A DNA stretch of 64,000 nt from Paraburkholderia bryophila (GCF_003269035.1 NZ_QLTK01000002.1:1-64000); one strand, 5' to 3'; shown: positions 37,260 to 47,383, counted from the first letter of the stretch. The notes: generated by a model not told the origin, from the letters alone. Made by a program: numbers and translations.

Positions 37260-38531
37260 ATGGATATCGACCAGTACATGACCGACCTCGGCCGCCGCGC
37301 CCGTCACGCTTCGCGTGCCATGGCGCGGGCGTCGACGGCGGCGAAGAATGCCGCGCTCGCGGCTGTCGCTCACGCCATCGAACGCGATGCCGCCCTGCTG
37401 AAAGAAGCCAACGCGCGCGACCTCGCCAAGGCCCGCGACAAAGGGCATGACGCGGCGTTCATCGACCGTCTTACGCTGTCGGACAAAGCGCTGAAGACGA
37501 TGGTCGAAGGCTTGCGGCAGGTTGCCGGGCTGGCCGATCCGATTGGCGAGATCAGCAATATGAAGTATCGGCCGAGCGGCATTCAGGTCGGCCAGATGCG
37601 CGTGCCGCTGGGCGTGATCGGCATCATCTACGAATCGCGGCCGAACGTGACGATCGACGCCGCCGCGCTTTGCCTGAAGTCGGGCAACGCGACGATTCTG
37701 CGCGGCGGTTCGGAAGCGCTCGAATGCAATACGGCGCTCGCGAAGTTGATCGGCGAAGGGCTGGAAGCGGCCGGCTTGCCGCAGGACGCGGTGCAGGTGG
37801 TGGCCACGGCCGATCGCGCGGCCGTCGGCAAGTTGATCACGATGACCGAATACGTCGACGTGATCGTGCCGCGCGGCGGCAAAAGTCTGATCGCGCGTTT
37901 GATCGAAGAAGGCCGCGTGCCGATGATCAAGCACCTCGACGGCATCTGCCACGTGTACGTGGACGATCGCGCGGATCTGACGAAAACGCTGACCGTTTGC
38001 GATAACGCGAAGACGCATCGCTACGGCACGTGCAACACGATGGAAACGCTGCTGGTCGCGCGCGGTATCGTGGCTGAGGTGCTGCCGGCGCTGGGCAAGC
38101 TGTATCGCGCGAAGGAAGTCGAGTTGCGTGTGGACGCGGCGGCGCGCGCCGTGTTGTCCGACGCGGGCGTGACGCCGCTCGTCGACGCTACCGAAGAAGA
38201 CTGGCGCACCGAGTATCTCGCGCCGGTGCTGGCGATCAAGGTGGTCGACGGTCTGGATGCCGCGATCGAGCACATCAACGAATACGGCTCGCACCATACC
38301 GACGCAATCGTCACCGAAGACCACGACCGTGCGATGCGTTTTCTGCGCGAAGTCGATTCGGCGAGCGTGATGGTGAATGCATCGACCCGTTTCGCCGATG
38401 GTTTCGAGTTCGGACTGGGCGCGGAAATCGGTATCTCGAACGACAAGCTGCATGCGCGCGGACCGGTGGGCCTGGAAGGGCTGACGTCGCTGAAGTATGT
38501 CGTGCTTGGGCACGGCGAAGGCCGTCAATAA
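37260..38531 (+). CDS. proA: Gamma-glutamyl phosphate reductase
   Basis: ProA reduces gamma-glutamyl phosphate to glutamate semialdehyde with NADPH in proline synthesis. Of its 423 residues, the aldehyde-dehydrogenase-like catalytic cysteine is C258 in [28 protein letters not shown] (116-130), LRGGSEA and [12 protein letters not shown] are further marks. The partner proB is not in this window. A -10-like TACAAT at 37197-37202 may provide its own promoter after holA. Confidence 0.96.
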   Translation: MDIDQYMTDLGRRARHASRAMARASTAAKNAALAAVAHAIERDAALLKEANARDLAKARDKGHDAAFIDRLTLSDKALKTMVEGLRQVAGLADPIGEISNMKYRPSGIQVGQMRVPLGVIGIIYESRPNVTIDAAALCLKSGNATILRGGSEALECNTALAKLIGEGLEAAGLPQDAVQVVATADRAAVGKLITMTEYVDVIVPRGGKSLIARLIEEGRVPMIKHLDGICHVYVDDRADLTKTLTVCDNAKTHRYGTCNTMETLLVARGIVAEVLPALGKLYRAKEVELRVDAAARAVLSDAGVTPLVDATEEDWRTEYLAPVLAIKVVDGLDAAIEHINEYGSHHTDAIVTEDHDRAMRFLREVDSASVMVNASTRFADGFEFGLGAEIGISNDKLHARGPVGLEGLTSLKYVVLGHGEGRQ

Positions 38532-38639
38532 GCGCTGCGCCGCTCCGGCGGCCGCATGACACAAGCGCGGCTGTGCGACGCAGCAGCGCCTGTTCCCCAA
38601 TCAACGCAGTCGACAATCGCACAGCCACAGGTACCGCCG

Positions 38640-39056
38640 ATGCTCTGGGTCAAAACGTTTCACATCGTCCTGATTGCTTCATGGTTTGCCGGCCTGTTCT
38701 ATTTGCCGCGCATCTTCGTCAATCTGGCGATGGAAACGGAGCCCGCCGCAACGGCGCGTCTGCTGATCATGGCGCGCAAACTGTTCCGCTTCATGACGTT
38801 CATCGCGGTGCCGGCTTTGGCATGCGGTATCTGGCTGTGGCTGGTGATCGGCATTGGCCGCGGCCAAGGCTGGATTCACGCGAAGGTCGGCGTGGTGGTG
38901 CTGCTGATCATTTATCACGCTTACTGCGGTGTCTTGCTGCGGACTTTTGAGCGCGGCGAGAATAAGCGTTCGGATAAGTGGTATCGGATGTTTAACGAGT
39001 TGCCCGTGCTGGGCATGCTGGCAGCGGTGGCGCTGGTGGTGATCAAGCCGTTTTAA
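38640..39056 (+). CDS. hemJ: Protoporphyrinogen IX oxidase HemJ (CopD-like membrane protein)
   Basis: A four-helix inner-membrane protein of 138 residues matching the HemJ (UPF0093) family: MLWVKTFHIVLIASWFAGLF with the conserved His at about 8, FYLPRIFV, and KVGVVVLLIIYHAYCG. HemJ oxidises protoporphyrinogen IX to protoporphyrin IX in heme synthesis and binds heme itself. Databases often label such proteins 'CopD family'. I start at the ATG at 38640, where homology begins; the frame upstream is not hydrophobic. It is 108 bases after proA on the same strand. Confidence 0.85.
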   Translation: MLWVKTFHIVLIASWFAGLFYLPRIFVNLAMETEPAATARLLIMARKLFRFMTFIAVPALACGIWLWLVIGIGRGQGWIHAKVGVVVLLIIYHAYCGVLLRTFERGENKRSDKWYRMFNELPVLGMLAAVALVVIKPF

Positions 39057-39087
39057 ACTATTAGTGGGAGCGCAACGCTTCACACTG

Positions 39088-39528
39088 TTAGACGTTATGC
39101 ACCGACCCAAGGGTCGTATGTGACGACGCGACACGCCAGGTGCCGCCACGTCGCACGTACAGGTCGGTGAACGCGTAATCGATCGTTTTCAAACCCGATG
39201 CCGGCGTGTAGTGACTGACGCCGGACACCATCGCGACATTTCCCAATACACGTACTTTCAGATCGCCGAGCGACTGTGCTGCGCCGGGCGGCAGCGCGGG
39301 TGCGAACAGCACGTCGGCTTTGCTGCGCCGTGCGCCGTTCGGCATCGTTTCGATGAACGAGTTGTCGAGCAGTTCGTCGAGCGTGGCGCGATCGCCCTGG
39401 ATGGCGGCGTTGACCCATGTCTGTTCAAGCGACGTGAGCGTTGACTCGACCTGAACTTCAGTGTGAAGGCCGGTGGCCAACACGCAGGTTGATAGGCCGA
39501 GGATGGCCAGGAAGGCTAAGCGTTTCAT
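39088..39528 (-). CDS. Secreted NTF2-like (SnoaL/DUF4440-type) protein
   Basis: A protein of 146 residues with a signal peptide (about 1-20, RLAFLAILGLSTCVLATG) and one NTF2-like domain: SLEQTWVNAAIQGDRATLDELL at the start, VAMVSGVSHY and YAFTDLYVRRGGTWRVASSH at the end. Such domains form a cone with a ligand pocket; catalytic use varies and none can be assigned. It converges with hemJ across 31 bases and is followed, on its 5' side, by the AT-rich gap before the adhesin gene. Confidence 0.8.
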   Translation of the reverse strand: MKRLAFLAILGLSTCVLATGLHTEVQVESTLTSLEQTWVNAAIQGDRATLDELLDNSFIETMPNGARRSKADVLFAPALPPGAAQSLGDLKVRVLGNVAMVSGVSHYTPASGLKTIDYAFTDLYVRRGGTWRVASSHTTLGSVHNV

Positions 39529-40366
39529 AACGGCTCCGTGGGAGGTAATGCGGTGTTCGAATTCGGTTGTCGACTAAGCGCGCCATCGAAAATGGTTTCG
39601 CGCGGATTGGCGGAGGGCGCTATTTAATCGTCTATGAAGCTTGGTGCACCGAACTGCGTTGATTAATGGTGGGGCGGCTGGGTTGATATTTCGGTAAGGC
39701 AGATTTTTTTGGAAGGCCTGTGATGAATTTTGTTGAAAATCGATGTTTTAATAAACGGGAATATTCCTAATCCCTCAATTTTGCGTAGGAAGGTTGTGAG
39801 AATTAGTTGGCTTTTCGGGGGGGCTGTGGCGGTGAAGGTCGGGGAGGTTATTTTTTTAATGGGACTAGTCCTATTTTTGATATTGGTATTTACCAATTCA
39901 GGGTGCGCATTGGACTTTAAGTCGAGGCTGAGGTCTGGCCGGTTCCTGCTGGATGAAGCCGTTGAGCACGCCCGGCCCAGCAAAAGTGATTGCCCCGTAC
40001 CGTTTTGTGTCGAGCAATCAGCATTTTCTTAATTCTTGATTTTCCGAACCCAAAGGTCGATCGATTCTTCCGTGTTTCGAAGTTTGTCGGCAAGTTTTTT
40101 GGGAAATTTCTTAATTTAATTAGGGTGATTATTTTGTTTTTGAAGAATCTTCTTGGATTTTTTTGGTTTTTAAGAATTGTCCCATTAAATCGTGTATCCC
40201 TTAAATCTACATTTGAGTCACCAGCCGAAGGGTGAGTGACGTGGTCCAGAAGTTTGAGTTTGTATGACCGCTTTTTCATTCCCTCGGTGACCAACTGATA
40301 TGCGTGAAGCGCCCATGTGGCCGCCCGCAAAACAGAACCAGTTATCACACTTTCTAGGATGAAATC
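39529..40366. other. AT-rich gene-free region upstream of the adhesin
   Basis: About 840 bases, of which roughly 39640-40240 are strikingly T-rich compared with everything around them. Reading frames here give hydrophobic, low-complexity translations without family resemblance, so I call no gene. It probably holds the adhesin promoter and, by its composition, could be bound by H-NS-type silencers; that is inference. Confidence 0.55.
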
Positions 40367-43300
40367 GTGAACAAGTCGTACAAAACCGTTTGGAATGAAG
40401 CTACCGGGACTTATGTGGCTGCGCCGGAAGTGGCGAATGCACGGGGGAAAAAATCAACCACGAAACGTTTGCTGACGATTGGTGGTCTGGCGGCAATGGC
40501 GAGCCTCACGGCAATCGATGCAAGCGCGAATGGCTCGCTACAGTTGTGCCCAACGGGCGACGCTTCTGGTGGTGCGGGCTACGGATATGCTGGCGGTTCG
40601 ACGATCGGTTGCCCCGCCGTTAATGGTACTGCCTTTCAAGGCTACGCTTTCAGCCTTCACAATCAAGGGGATGGAGGTGGAGGTTACGGTCTCGATACAT
40701 CTACCGCTCGTATCACCGGCTATGACAACGGAACCTTGGAACTCAAGGGCACCAACGGCATCAGCGCGCTCAACCAATTGCAGATGAACGGCAACAAGAT
40801 CACTAATCTTGCCAAGGGCACGGCGGACACCGACGCAGTGAACGTATCGCAGCTCAAGGGCGTGACGAGCGCACTGGGCGGTGGTACGACGGTCAATTCC
40901 GATGGCACGGTGAAAGCACCGGCCTACACGATTGGCGGCACCACCTATAACAACGTCGGCGACGCGCTGAGTGCGGCCGCAGCCAGCGGCAACAGCAAGT
41001 ATTTCCACACCAACTCGACGGCAGCGGATTCGCAGGCCACTGGCGGAGAATCGATTGCGGTGGGCGGCGGAGCCAAGGCCGTAGGCGCAGCCAGCATCGC
41101 GCTGGGCAACAACGCGCAGAACGTGGCGGCTTCCAGCAACTCCATCGCCATCGGTGGCGACTCCAAGTCCAGCGATAAATCGGTAACCATCGGTAATGGT
41201 GCGGACACGTCCACACAGGCGTGGAGCACGGCGATTGGCACCAATGCCAAGTCCACCGGCCAGTACGGCGTGGCGCTGGGTGGCGGCGCGGTCGCTTCGG
41301 GTTCCCAGTCTGTAGCATTGGGCGCCAATTCCGTGTCCGACCGTGCCAATGCTGTGTCGATGGGCAGCAGTTCATTGCAGCGCCAGATTATTCAAGTGGC
41401 CAAGGGAACGGCAGACACTGATGCAGTGAACGTGTCGCAACTCAAGGGCGTGACGGGCGCACTGGGCGGCGGCTCGGCAGTCAATGCCGACGGTACGATC
41501 AAGGCGCCGACCTACACGGTGCAGGGTCAGACTGCGACTGACGTAGGTTCGGCATTGTCGAAGATCGACGGTGCAACCACGAAGAACACCGGTGACATCA
41601 CCACGATCAACAACAACATCAACAACCTGCAGAAGGATTCGCTGCAGTGGAACGGCACGGCAGGTGCATTTGACGCCAAGCACGGTACGTCGGCCACGAA
41701 CAAGATCATCGACGTAGCAGCAGGCACGTTGAACGCCACCAGCACGGACGCCGTGAACGGGTCGCAGCTTTACGCGACGAATCAGAACGTCAGCAACGTC
41801 ACCAACACGGTGAACAACATCACCAACGGTGGTGGAGTCAAGTATTTCCACACCAACTCGACGGGAGCGGATTCGCAGGCCACTGGCGGAGAATCGATTG
41901 CGGTGGGCGGCGGAGCCAAGGCTGTAGGCGCAGCCAGCATCGCGCTGGGCAACAACGCGCAGAACGTGGCGGCTTCCAACAACTCTATCGCCATCGGTGG
42001 CGACTCCAAGTCCAGCGATAAATCGGTAACCATCGGTAATGGTGCGGACACGTCCACCCAGGCGTGGAGCACGGCGATTGGCACCAATGCCAAGTCCACG
42101 GGCCAGTACGGCGTGGCGCTGGGTGGCGGCGCGGTCGCTTCGGGTTCCCAGTCTGTGGCACTGGGCGCCAATTCCGTGTCCGACCGTGCCAATGCTGTGT
42201 CGATGGGCAGCAGTTCATTGCAGCGCCAGATTATTCAAGTGGCCAAGGGAACGGCAGACACTGATGCAGTGAACGTGTCGCAACTCAAGGGCGTGACGGG
42301 CGCACTGGGCGGCGGTTCCGCGGTCAATGCCGATGGTACGGTGAAAGCACCGGCCTACACGATCGGCGGCACCACCTATAACAATGTCGGCGACGCGCTG
42401 AGCGCGGCTGCGGCCAGCGGTGCCGATCCGCTCGCCGTGAAATATGACCACAGCAGCAAGGGTGCAGTGACGCTGAACAAGGGCGGTGCGGCTGTGACGA
42501 TCGGTAACGTCAAGGCCGCGACGGCCAACGATCAGGCGGTGAACTTCGGGCAGTTGAAGTCTGTGTCGACAAGCGAAGCGGCAGCACTGGGCGGCGGCTC
42601 GACGGTGAACGCCGACGGCACGATCACGAAGCCGAAGTACAAGGTCGGCGGCAAGGACGCAGTGGGCGTCGACGGCGCAGTCACCGCGCTGGACGGTCGT
42701 ATCGACGGCGTGGCCGGCGACGTGACGAACCTGGGTGACCAGATCACCAACATCACGAACAAGGGCACAAAGTACTTCCACGCCAACTCGACGGGAGTAG
42801 ATTCGTCTGCGACGGGCGTCAATGCGATTGCGGTTGGTGAGAGTGCGCAGAGCGCGGGTACCGAAGGCGTGGCGATGGGCAAAGCTGCTAACGTCAGCGG
42901 CAAGTATTCGGTGGCGTTGGGTTCGTCGTCGACGGCCGATCGGGACAACACGGTGTCGTTGGGTTCAGCTACGTACCAGCGTCAGGTCGTGAACATGGCC
43001 AAGGGCACGGCAGATACCGACGCAGTGAACGTATCCCAGCTCAAGGGCGTGACGAGCGCACTGGGCGGCGGCTCGGCAGTCAACACCGACGGCACGATCA
43101 AGGCGCCGACCTACACGGTGCAGGGCCAGACGGCGAATGACTTAGGCACGGCGTTGTCGAAGATCGACGGTGCAACCACGAAGAACACCGGTGACATCAC
43201 CACGATCAACAACAACATCAACAACCTGCAGAAGGATTCGCTGCAGTGGGATACGGCGGCAGGCTCGTTCACAGCCAAGCACGGCACGTCGGCGACTAAC

Positions 43301-46300
43301 AAGATCGCCAACGTGGCAGCCGGTACGGCCGCAACCGACGCGGTGAACTTCGGTCAGTTGACGGCAGCTTCGACAAGCGAAGCTGCAGCACTGGGCGGCG
43401 GCTCGACGGTGAACGCCGACGGCACGATCACCAAGCCGAAGTATAAGGTTGGCGGCAAGGACGCAGTGGGTGTGGACGGCGCGGTTGCCGCACTCGACGG
43501 CCGCATCGACGGCGTGGCCGGCGACGTGACCAACATCAGCAACAACATCAACAACGGCACGGTCGGTCTGGTGCAGCAGGCATCGAAGGGCGCGAAGCTG
43601 ACGGTCGGCAAGGACACCGATGGCTCGGTGGTGGATTTCCTCGGCACGGCTGGCGCACGTCAACTGACGAACGTCGCGAAGGGCGCAGTGAACGCCACGA
43701 GCGTTGACGCCATCAACGGCTCGCAGCTTTTTGGCACGGCACAGAGCGCGGCCGATGCATTCGGCGGCGGTTCGACCGTGGATGCCAATGGCAAGATCAC
43801 GAAGCCGAAGTACAACATCGGCGGCGCGGACTACAACAACGTGGGCGACGCGCTGAGCGCCGTGCAGACGACTGCCGCTGGCACGGATGCAATGGCAGTC
43901 AAGTACGACACAGCAGCCAAGACGGCAATCACGCTGGCAGGCGATGGCGGCACGACGCTGTCCAATGTGGCCGCCGGCAAGGCCGACATGGACGCCGTCA
44001 ACGTCAAACAGCTGAAGGACGCCGGCATCATTGACGGCAATGGCAACTCGGTGAAGGCTGTGCTGTTCGACGGTCCGAACGGCGAAGCCAACGTTGCCGG
44101 CAAGAAGATTGTGAACGTCGCAGCTGGCACGGCAGCAACCGATGCCGTGAACTTCGGCCAACTGACGGCTGCGGCGGCGAGCGAAGCTGCAGCACTGGGC
44201 GGCGGCTCGACGGCCAACGCCGACGGCACGATCACCCTGCCGGAGTACAAGCTGGATGGCGGCAACACGACGGCGGACAACGTGGGTGACGCAATCACCA
44301 ACCTCGACGGCCGTACCACCGACAACAGCTCGGCGATTACCAACATCACCAACAACATCAACAACGGCACGATCGGTCTGGTGCAACAGGCTGCCGCCGG
44401 CGAGAAGCTGACTGTGGGCAAGGAGACCGACGGCACCGAAGTGAACTTCACCGGCAAGGCGGGCGACCGCATGCTGACGGGTTTGTCGGCTGGCACGGTT
44501 GACAACGCAGCAGTGAACGTCTCGCAACTCAAGGGCGCGATCGACACGATTGGCGGCGGTGCGAGCGTTGATCCGACCACGGGCAAGGTTATCAACCCGA
44601 CCTGGATCATCAACAAGCACACCGACGGCAGCGGTGGTACGACGGTCACCAACGTGGGTGACGCGATCACCAACATCGATGATCGTGTAACGAACGTTCA
44701 AGGCGATGTCACGAACATCACCAACCAGATCAACAATGGCTCGATCGGTATGGTGCAGCAAGCCGCCGCTGGCGAAAAGCTGACGGTTGGCAAGGACACC
44801 GACGGCACCGAAGTGAACTTCACCGGCACGGCGGGCGACCGCATGCTGACGGGTGTAGCTGCCGGTACGGTCGACACTGCAGCGGTCAATCTCGCTCAAC
44901 TCAAGGGCGCGATCGACGGTCTGGGCGGCGGTGCATCGGTTGACCCTACCACCGGTGCGGTGACGGGCCCGACGTACAACGTCACCAACATCGACGGTAC
45001 GACCACCGAGGTGCACAACGCAGGCGATGCGATCTCGACGATCGACGGCCGGGTGACCAACATCGACGGTCGCGTGACGAACGTGGAAGGCGATATCACC
45101 AACATCATGAACGGCACGTCCGGGATGGTGCAGCAGGCCGCCGCCGGCGAAAAGCTGACGGTGGGCAAGGACACGGACGGCAAGGTGGTCGATTTCACCG
45201 GTACGGCAGGCGAGCGTCAACTGACGGGCGTCGCGGCGGGTGCGGTCAATGCGACCAGCGTCGACGCGATCAACGGTGCGCAACTGTTCGGTGTGTCGCA
45301 AAGCGTAGCGGATGCAATGGGTGGTGGGTCGACGGTCAACCCGGACGGCACGATTTCGGCGCCGTCGTACACGGTGGGCGGCACGACCGTCAACAACGTC
45401 GGTGACGCGATCACCAACATTGATGGCCGTGTCACGCAGAATGCCGGTGACATCAACACGATCAACAACACGTTGAACAACATCACCAACGGTGGCGGTA
45501 TCACGTACTTCCACGCCAACTCGACGCTGGCGGATTCGCAAGCGCTGGGTATGGAGTCGGTGGCGATCGGTGGTAACGCACAGTCGCGGGCAGTGAACTC
45601 GGTTGCATTGGGTTCCAACTCGGTGGCTGATCGTGCGAACTCGGTGTCGGTGGGCTCGGCAGGTAACGAACGCCAGATCACCAACGTCGCGGCAGGTACG
45701 GCTGACACGGATGCGGTGAACGTTGCGCAGTTGAAGGCGTCGGGCATCATCAATCCGGACGGTACGACGAACACCGCAGTGACGTACGACAAGAATGCGG
45801 ACGGCACGACCAACTACAGCAGCATCACGATGGGTGATGGCGTTGCTGGCGGCACGACGATCCACAACTTGGCGGAAGGCACGGCCGGCAACGACGCGGT
45901 CAACGTGAACCAGATGAACCAGGCGATCTCGAGCGTCACGAACATTGCTCAAGCGGCGAACAATCCGATGTTCTCCGCCGACGGCAACCGTGACACGGAA
46001 GGCGCGATCGCATCGGGTACGCACGCTACGGCGATGGGTGCAAACGCCAACGCCAGCGCGGCTAACTCGGTGGCCTTGGGTGCGAACTCGGTGGCGGATC
46101 GTGCGAGCACCGTGTCGGTGGGTTCTGCCGGTAACGAACGCCAGATCACCAACGTCGCAGCCGGTACGGCGACGACCGATGCGGTCAACGTCGGCCAGAT
46201 GAACGAGTCGATTGGTGCGGCTATCGGCAACCTGCCGGCCGGCATGACGGCGAAAGACTACGCGGACCAGCAGGTCAAAGGCGTGCAGTCAAGTGTGAAT

Positions 46301-46537
46301 CAGGTGGCGCGAGGTGCGTACAGCGGTGTGGCAGCAGCGACCGCATTGTCGATGATTCCGGATGTCGACCTGGGCAAGACCATTGCAGTCGGTGTCGGCA
46401 CCGCGAACTACAAGGGCTACCAGGCTACGGCAATCGGTGCGTCGGTTCGTATCACGCAGAACCTGAAGGCCAAGCTCGGCGCGGGTATCAGCGCCGCGGG
46501 CACCACCGTCGGCGTGGGCGCATCGTACCAGTGGTAA
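40367..46537 (+). CDS. Trimeric autotransporter adhesin (YadA-like)
   Basis: A surface adhesin of 2,056 residues. It starts with an extended signal peptide (ESPR; MNKSYKTVWNEATGTYVAAP, hydrophobic part about 32-55). The passenger alternates YadA-type head repeats (SIAVGGGAKAVGAASIALG and similar), neck motifs (GTADTDAVNVSQLKG, five close copies) and stalk segments rich in TNITNNINNG. The C-terminal 100 residues are the YadA anchor barrel (LSMIPDVDLGKTIAVGVG ... VGVGASYQW, aromatic end). The GTG at 40367 is the start, since the ATG just upstream meets a stop. Two head-neck blocks are nearly identical at DNA level (40998-41479 and 41841-42322). It forms trimers that bind host or abiotic surfaces. 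Confidence 0.95.
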   Translation: MNKSYKTVWNEATGTYVAAPEVANARGKKSTTKRLLTIGGLAAMASLTAIDASANGSLQLCPTGDASGGAGYGYAGGSTIGCPAVNGTAFQGYAFSLHNQGDGGGGYGLDTSTARITGYDNGTLELKGTNGISALNQLQMNGNKITNLAKGTADTDAVNVSQLKGVTSALGGGTTVNSDGTVKAPAYTIGGTTYNNVGDALSAAAASGNSKYFHTNSTAADSQATGGESIAVGGGAKAVGAASIALGNNAQNVAASSNSIAIGGDSKSSDKSVTIGNGADTSTQAWSTAIGTNAKSTGQYGVALGGGAVASGSQSVALGANSVSDRANAVSMGSSSLQRQIIQVAKGTADTDAVNVSQLKGVTGALGGGSAVNADGTIKAPTYTVQGQTATDVGSALSKIDGATTKNTGDITTINNNINNLQKDSLQWNGTAGAFDAKHGTSATNKIIDVAAGTLNATSTDAVNGSQLYATNQNVSNVTNTVNNITNGGGVKYFHTNSTGADSQATGGESIAVGGGAKAVGAASIALGNNAQNVAASNNSIAIGGDSKSSDKSVTIGNGADTSTQAWSTAIGTNAKSTGQYGVALGGGAVASGSQSVALGANSVSDRANAVSMGSSSLQRQIIQVAKGTADTDAVNVSQLKGVTGALGGGSAVNADGTVKAPAYTIGGTTYNNVGDALSAAAASGADPLAVKYDHSSKGAVTLNKGGAAVTIGNVKAATANDQAVNFGQLKSVSTSEAAALGGGSTVNADGTITKPKYKVGGKDAVGVDGAVTALDGRIDGVAGDVTNLGDQITNITNKGTKYFHANSTGVDSSATGVNAIAVGESAQSAGTEGVAMGKAANVSGKYSVALGSSSTADRDNTVSLGSATYQRQVVNMAKGTADTDAVNVSQLKGVTSALGGGSAVNTDGTIKAPTYTVQGQTANDLGTALSKIDGATTKNTGDITTINNNINNLQKDSLQWDTAAGSFTAKHGTSATNKIANVAAGTAATDAVNFGQLTAASTSEAAALGGGSTVNADGTITKPKYKVGGKDAVGVDGAVAALDGRIDGVAGDVTNISNNINNGTVGLVQQASKGAKLTVGKDTDGSVVDFLGTAGARQLTNVAKGAVNATSVDAINGSQLFGTAQSAADAFGGGSTVDANGKITKPKYNIGGADYNNVGDALSAVQTTAAGTDAMAVKYDTAAKTAITLAGDGGTTLSNVAAGKADMDAVNVKQLKDAGIIDGNGNSVKAVLFDGPNGEANVAGKKIVNVAAGTAATDAVNFGQLTAAAASEAAALGGGSTANADGTITLPEYKLDGGNTTADNVGDAITNLDGRTTDNSSAITNITNNINNGTIGLVQQAAAGEKLTVGKETDGTEVNFTGKAGDRMLTGLSAGTVDNAAVNVSQLKGAIDTIGGGASVDPTTGKVINPTWIINKHTDGSGGTTVTNVGDAITNIDDRVTNVQGDVTNITNQINNGSIGMVQQAAAGEKLTVGKDTDGTEVNFTGTAGDRMLTGVAAGTVDTAAVNLAQLKGAIDGLGGGASVDPTTGAVTGPTYNVTNIDGTTTEVHNAGDAISTIDGRVTNIDGRVTNVEGDITNIMNGTSGMVQQAAAGEKLTVGKDTDGKVVDFTGTAGERQLTGVAAGAVNATSVDAINGAQLFGVSQSVADAMGGGSTVNPDGTISAPSYTVGGTTVNNVGDAITNIDGRVTQNAGDINTINNTLNNITNGGGITYFHANSTLADSQALGMESVAIGGNAQSRAVNSVALGSNSVADRANSVSVGSAGNERQITNVAAGTADTDAVNVAQLKASGIINPDGTTNTAVTYDKNADGTTNYSSITMGDGVAGGTTIHNLAEGTAGNDAVNVNQMNQAISSVTNIAQAANNPMFSADGNRDTEGAIASGTHATAMGANANASAANSVALGANSVADRASTVSVGSAGNERQITNVAAGTATTDAVNVGQMNESIGAAIGNLPAGMTAKDYADQQVKGVQSSVNQVARGAYSGVAAATALSMIPDVDLGKTIAVGVGTANYKGYQATAIGASVRITQNLKAKLGAGISAAGTTVGVGASYQW
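40998..42322 (+). repeat. Direct repeat inside the adhesin gene (two 482-base copies)
   Basis: Copies at 40998-41479 and 41841-42322 are offset by 843 bases (281 codons) and differ at only about ten positions by eye. Each encodes one head-plus-neck module. A shorter related pair is at about 41504-41650 and 43096-43249. Confidence 0.85.
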
Positions 46538-46543
46538 TGGCTG

Positions 46544-46565
46544 GGACGGGACTTCGGTTCCGTCC
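46544..46565 (+). other. UUCG-capped hairpin after the adhesin gene
   Basis: GGACGGGAC and GTTCCGTCC pair over 9 bases (one G-U) around a TTCG tetraloop, 7 bases after the stop codon. There is no T-run, so it may stabilise the message or give partial termination before the lipoprotein gene. Confidence 0.6.
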
Positions 46566-46657
46566 GCCTGCCAACCTCATCTGACTCAACGGGGAGCGCG
46601 CTTTTTGCCGGCGATTCATGCCGCAGGGCGAGGCTTCCCTCAACTGAATATCTGAAA

Positions 46658-47383
46658 ATGAATACGACTCTTGTTAAATATCTCCGCGCACCGTTGTTGG
46701 GCGCATTTGTGGCCCTTCTTGCTGCGTGTACCACGCAGTCCGGCCCGACCTACACGCTTCATGCGGTTACGGTTCCGAACCAGAAAGTACCCGTTTATCG
46801 TGTTAGCTGCGACGGACTTCTGGAAAGCTCGAATAGCTGTGTCCGTGTTGCTGAAGAAACCTGTAAAGAAAATGGCGTGACGCTGCTTGAATCGATCGAC
46901 CGCGTCGACGCTACCGTGCCGAAGGCGGATCCGCGCGAATTGACGTTCCTGTGCGGCAAGCCGGCCGTGCAACAGCCAGCCCCGCAGCCGGCCGCGCAGC
47001 CGGTCGTAAAACAGGACGTCCAGCCGGTCGCGCCGCAGCGCCAGATGGTTCTGCAAGGCGACGCCAACTTCGCAACCGACAGCTCGACGCTCAGCCCGAC
47101 CGCGAAGGCGAGCCTCGACCGGTTTCTTAGCGCGAACCAGGGCATCCAACTTCGTCGTGTGATCGTGACGGGTTATACGGACAGCACTGCGTCGGAAGCG
47201 CATAACCTGGAGCTGTCCCGAGCGCGCGCGACCACCGTCGCACAATACCTGCGCGATGGCGGCCTGCAAGCCGAGCAGTTCTACACGCAAGGTAAGGGTA
47301 GCGCTGATCCGGTGGCATCGAATGCCACGGCTGAAGGCCGCGCACAGAACCGCCGTGTCGAAGCCAGCGTACGCGTCGAATAA
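46658..47383 (+). CDS. OmpA-domain lipoprotein, probable TpgA-like anchor of the adhesin
   Basis: The 241-residue precursor has a lipoprotein signal with lipobox LLAAC (Cys24), a compact N-domain with four cysteines (C51, C61, C69, C99), a Pro/Gln/Val-rich linker (about 103-128) and an OmpA-like peptidoglycan-binding domain (about 130-241). The diaminopimelate-binding pair is D175 and R190, the 15-residue spacing seen in OmpA domains. In Acinetobacter a trimeric autotransporter is encoded with TpgA, a protein with an OmpA-like domain that tethers it to peptidoglycan; position 120 bases after the adhesin gene suggests the same job here. That link is inference. Confidence 0.85.
   Translation: MNTTLVKYLRAPLLGAFVALLAACTTQSGPTYTLHAVTVPNQKVPVYRVSCDGLLESSNSCVRVAEETCKENGVTLLESIDRVDATVPKADPRELTFLCGKPAVQQPAPQPAAQPVVKQDVQPVAPQRQMVLQGDANFATDSSTLSPTAKASLDRFLSANQGIQLRRVIVTGYTDSTASEAHNLELSRARATTVAQYLRDGGLQAEQFYTQGKGSADPVASNATAEGRAQNRRVEASVRVE

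Noticed and set aside
39730..40032. 100-codon frame in the AT-rich region
   Set aside because: Composition-driven hydrophobic stretch, poor start context, no recognisable domain; also overlapped by another frame on the opposite strand.
40998..45700. Regularly spaced repeats that might look like a CRISPR or satellite array
   Set aside because: The repeats are in frame, encode YadA head and neck motifs, and vary in spacing as protein modules do.
43142..46024. 960-codon open frame on the minus strand inside the adhesin gene
   Set aside because: It mirrors the repetitive, GC-rich adhesin coding sequence; translation is Arg/Val/His-rich without family features. The plus-strand adhesin is complete from signal to anchor.
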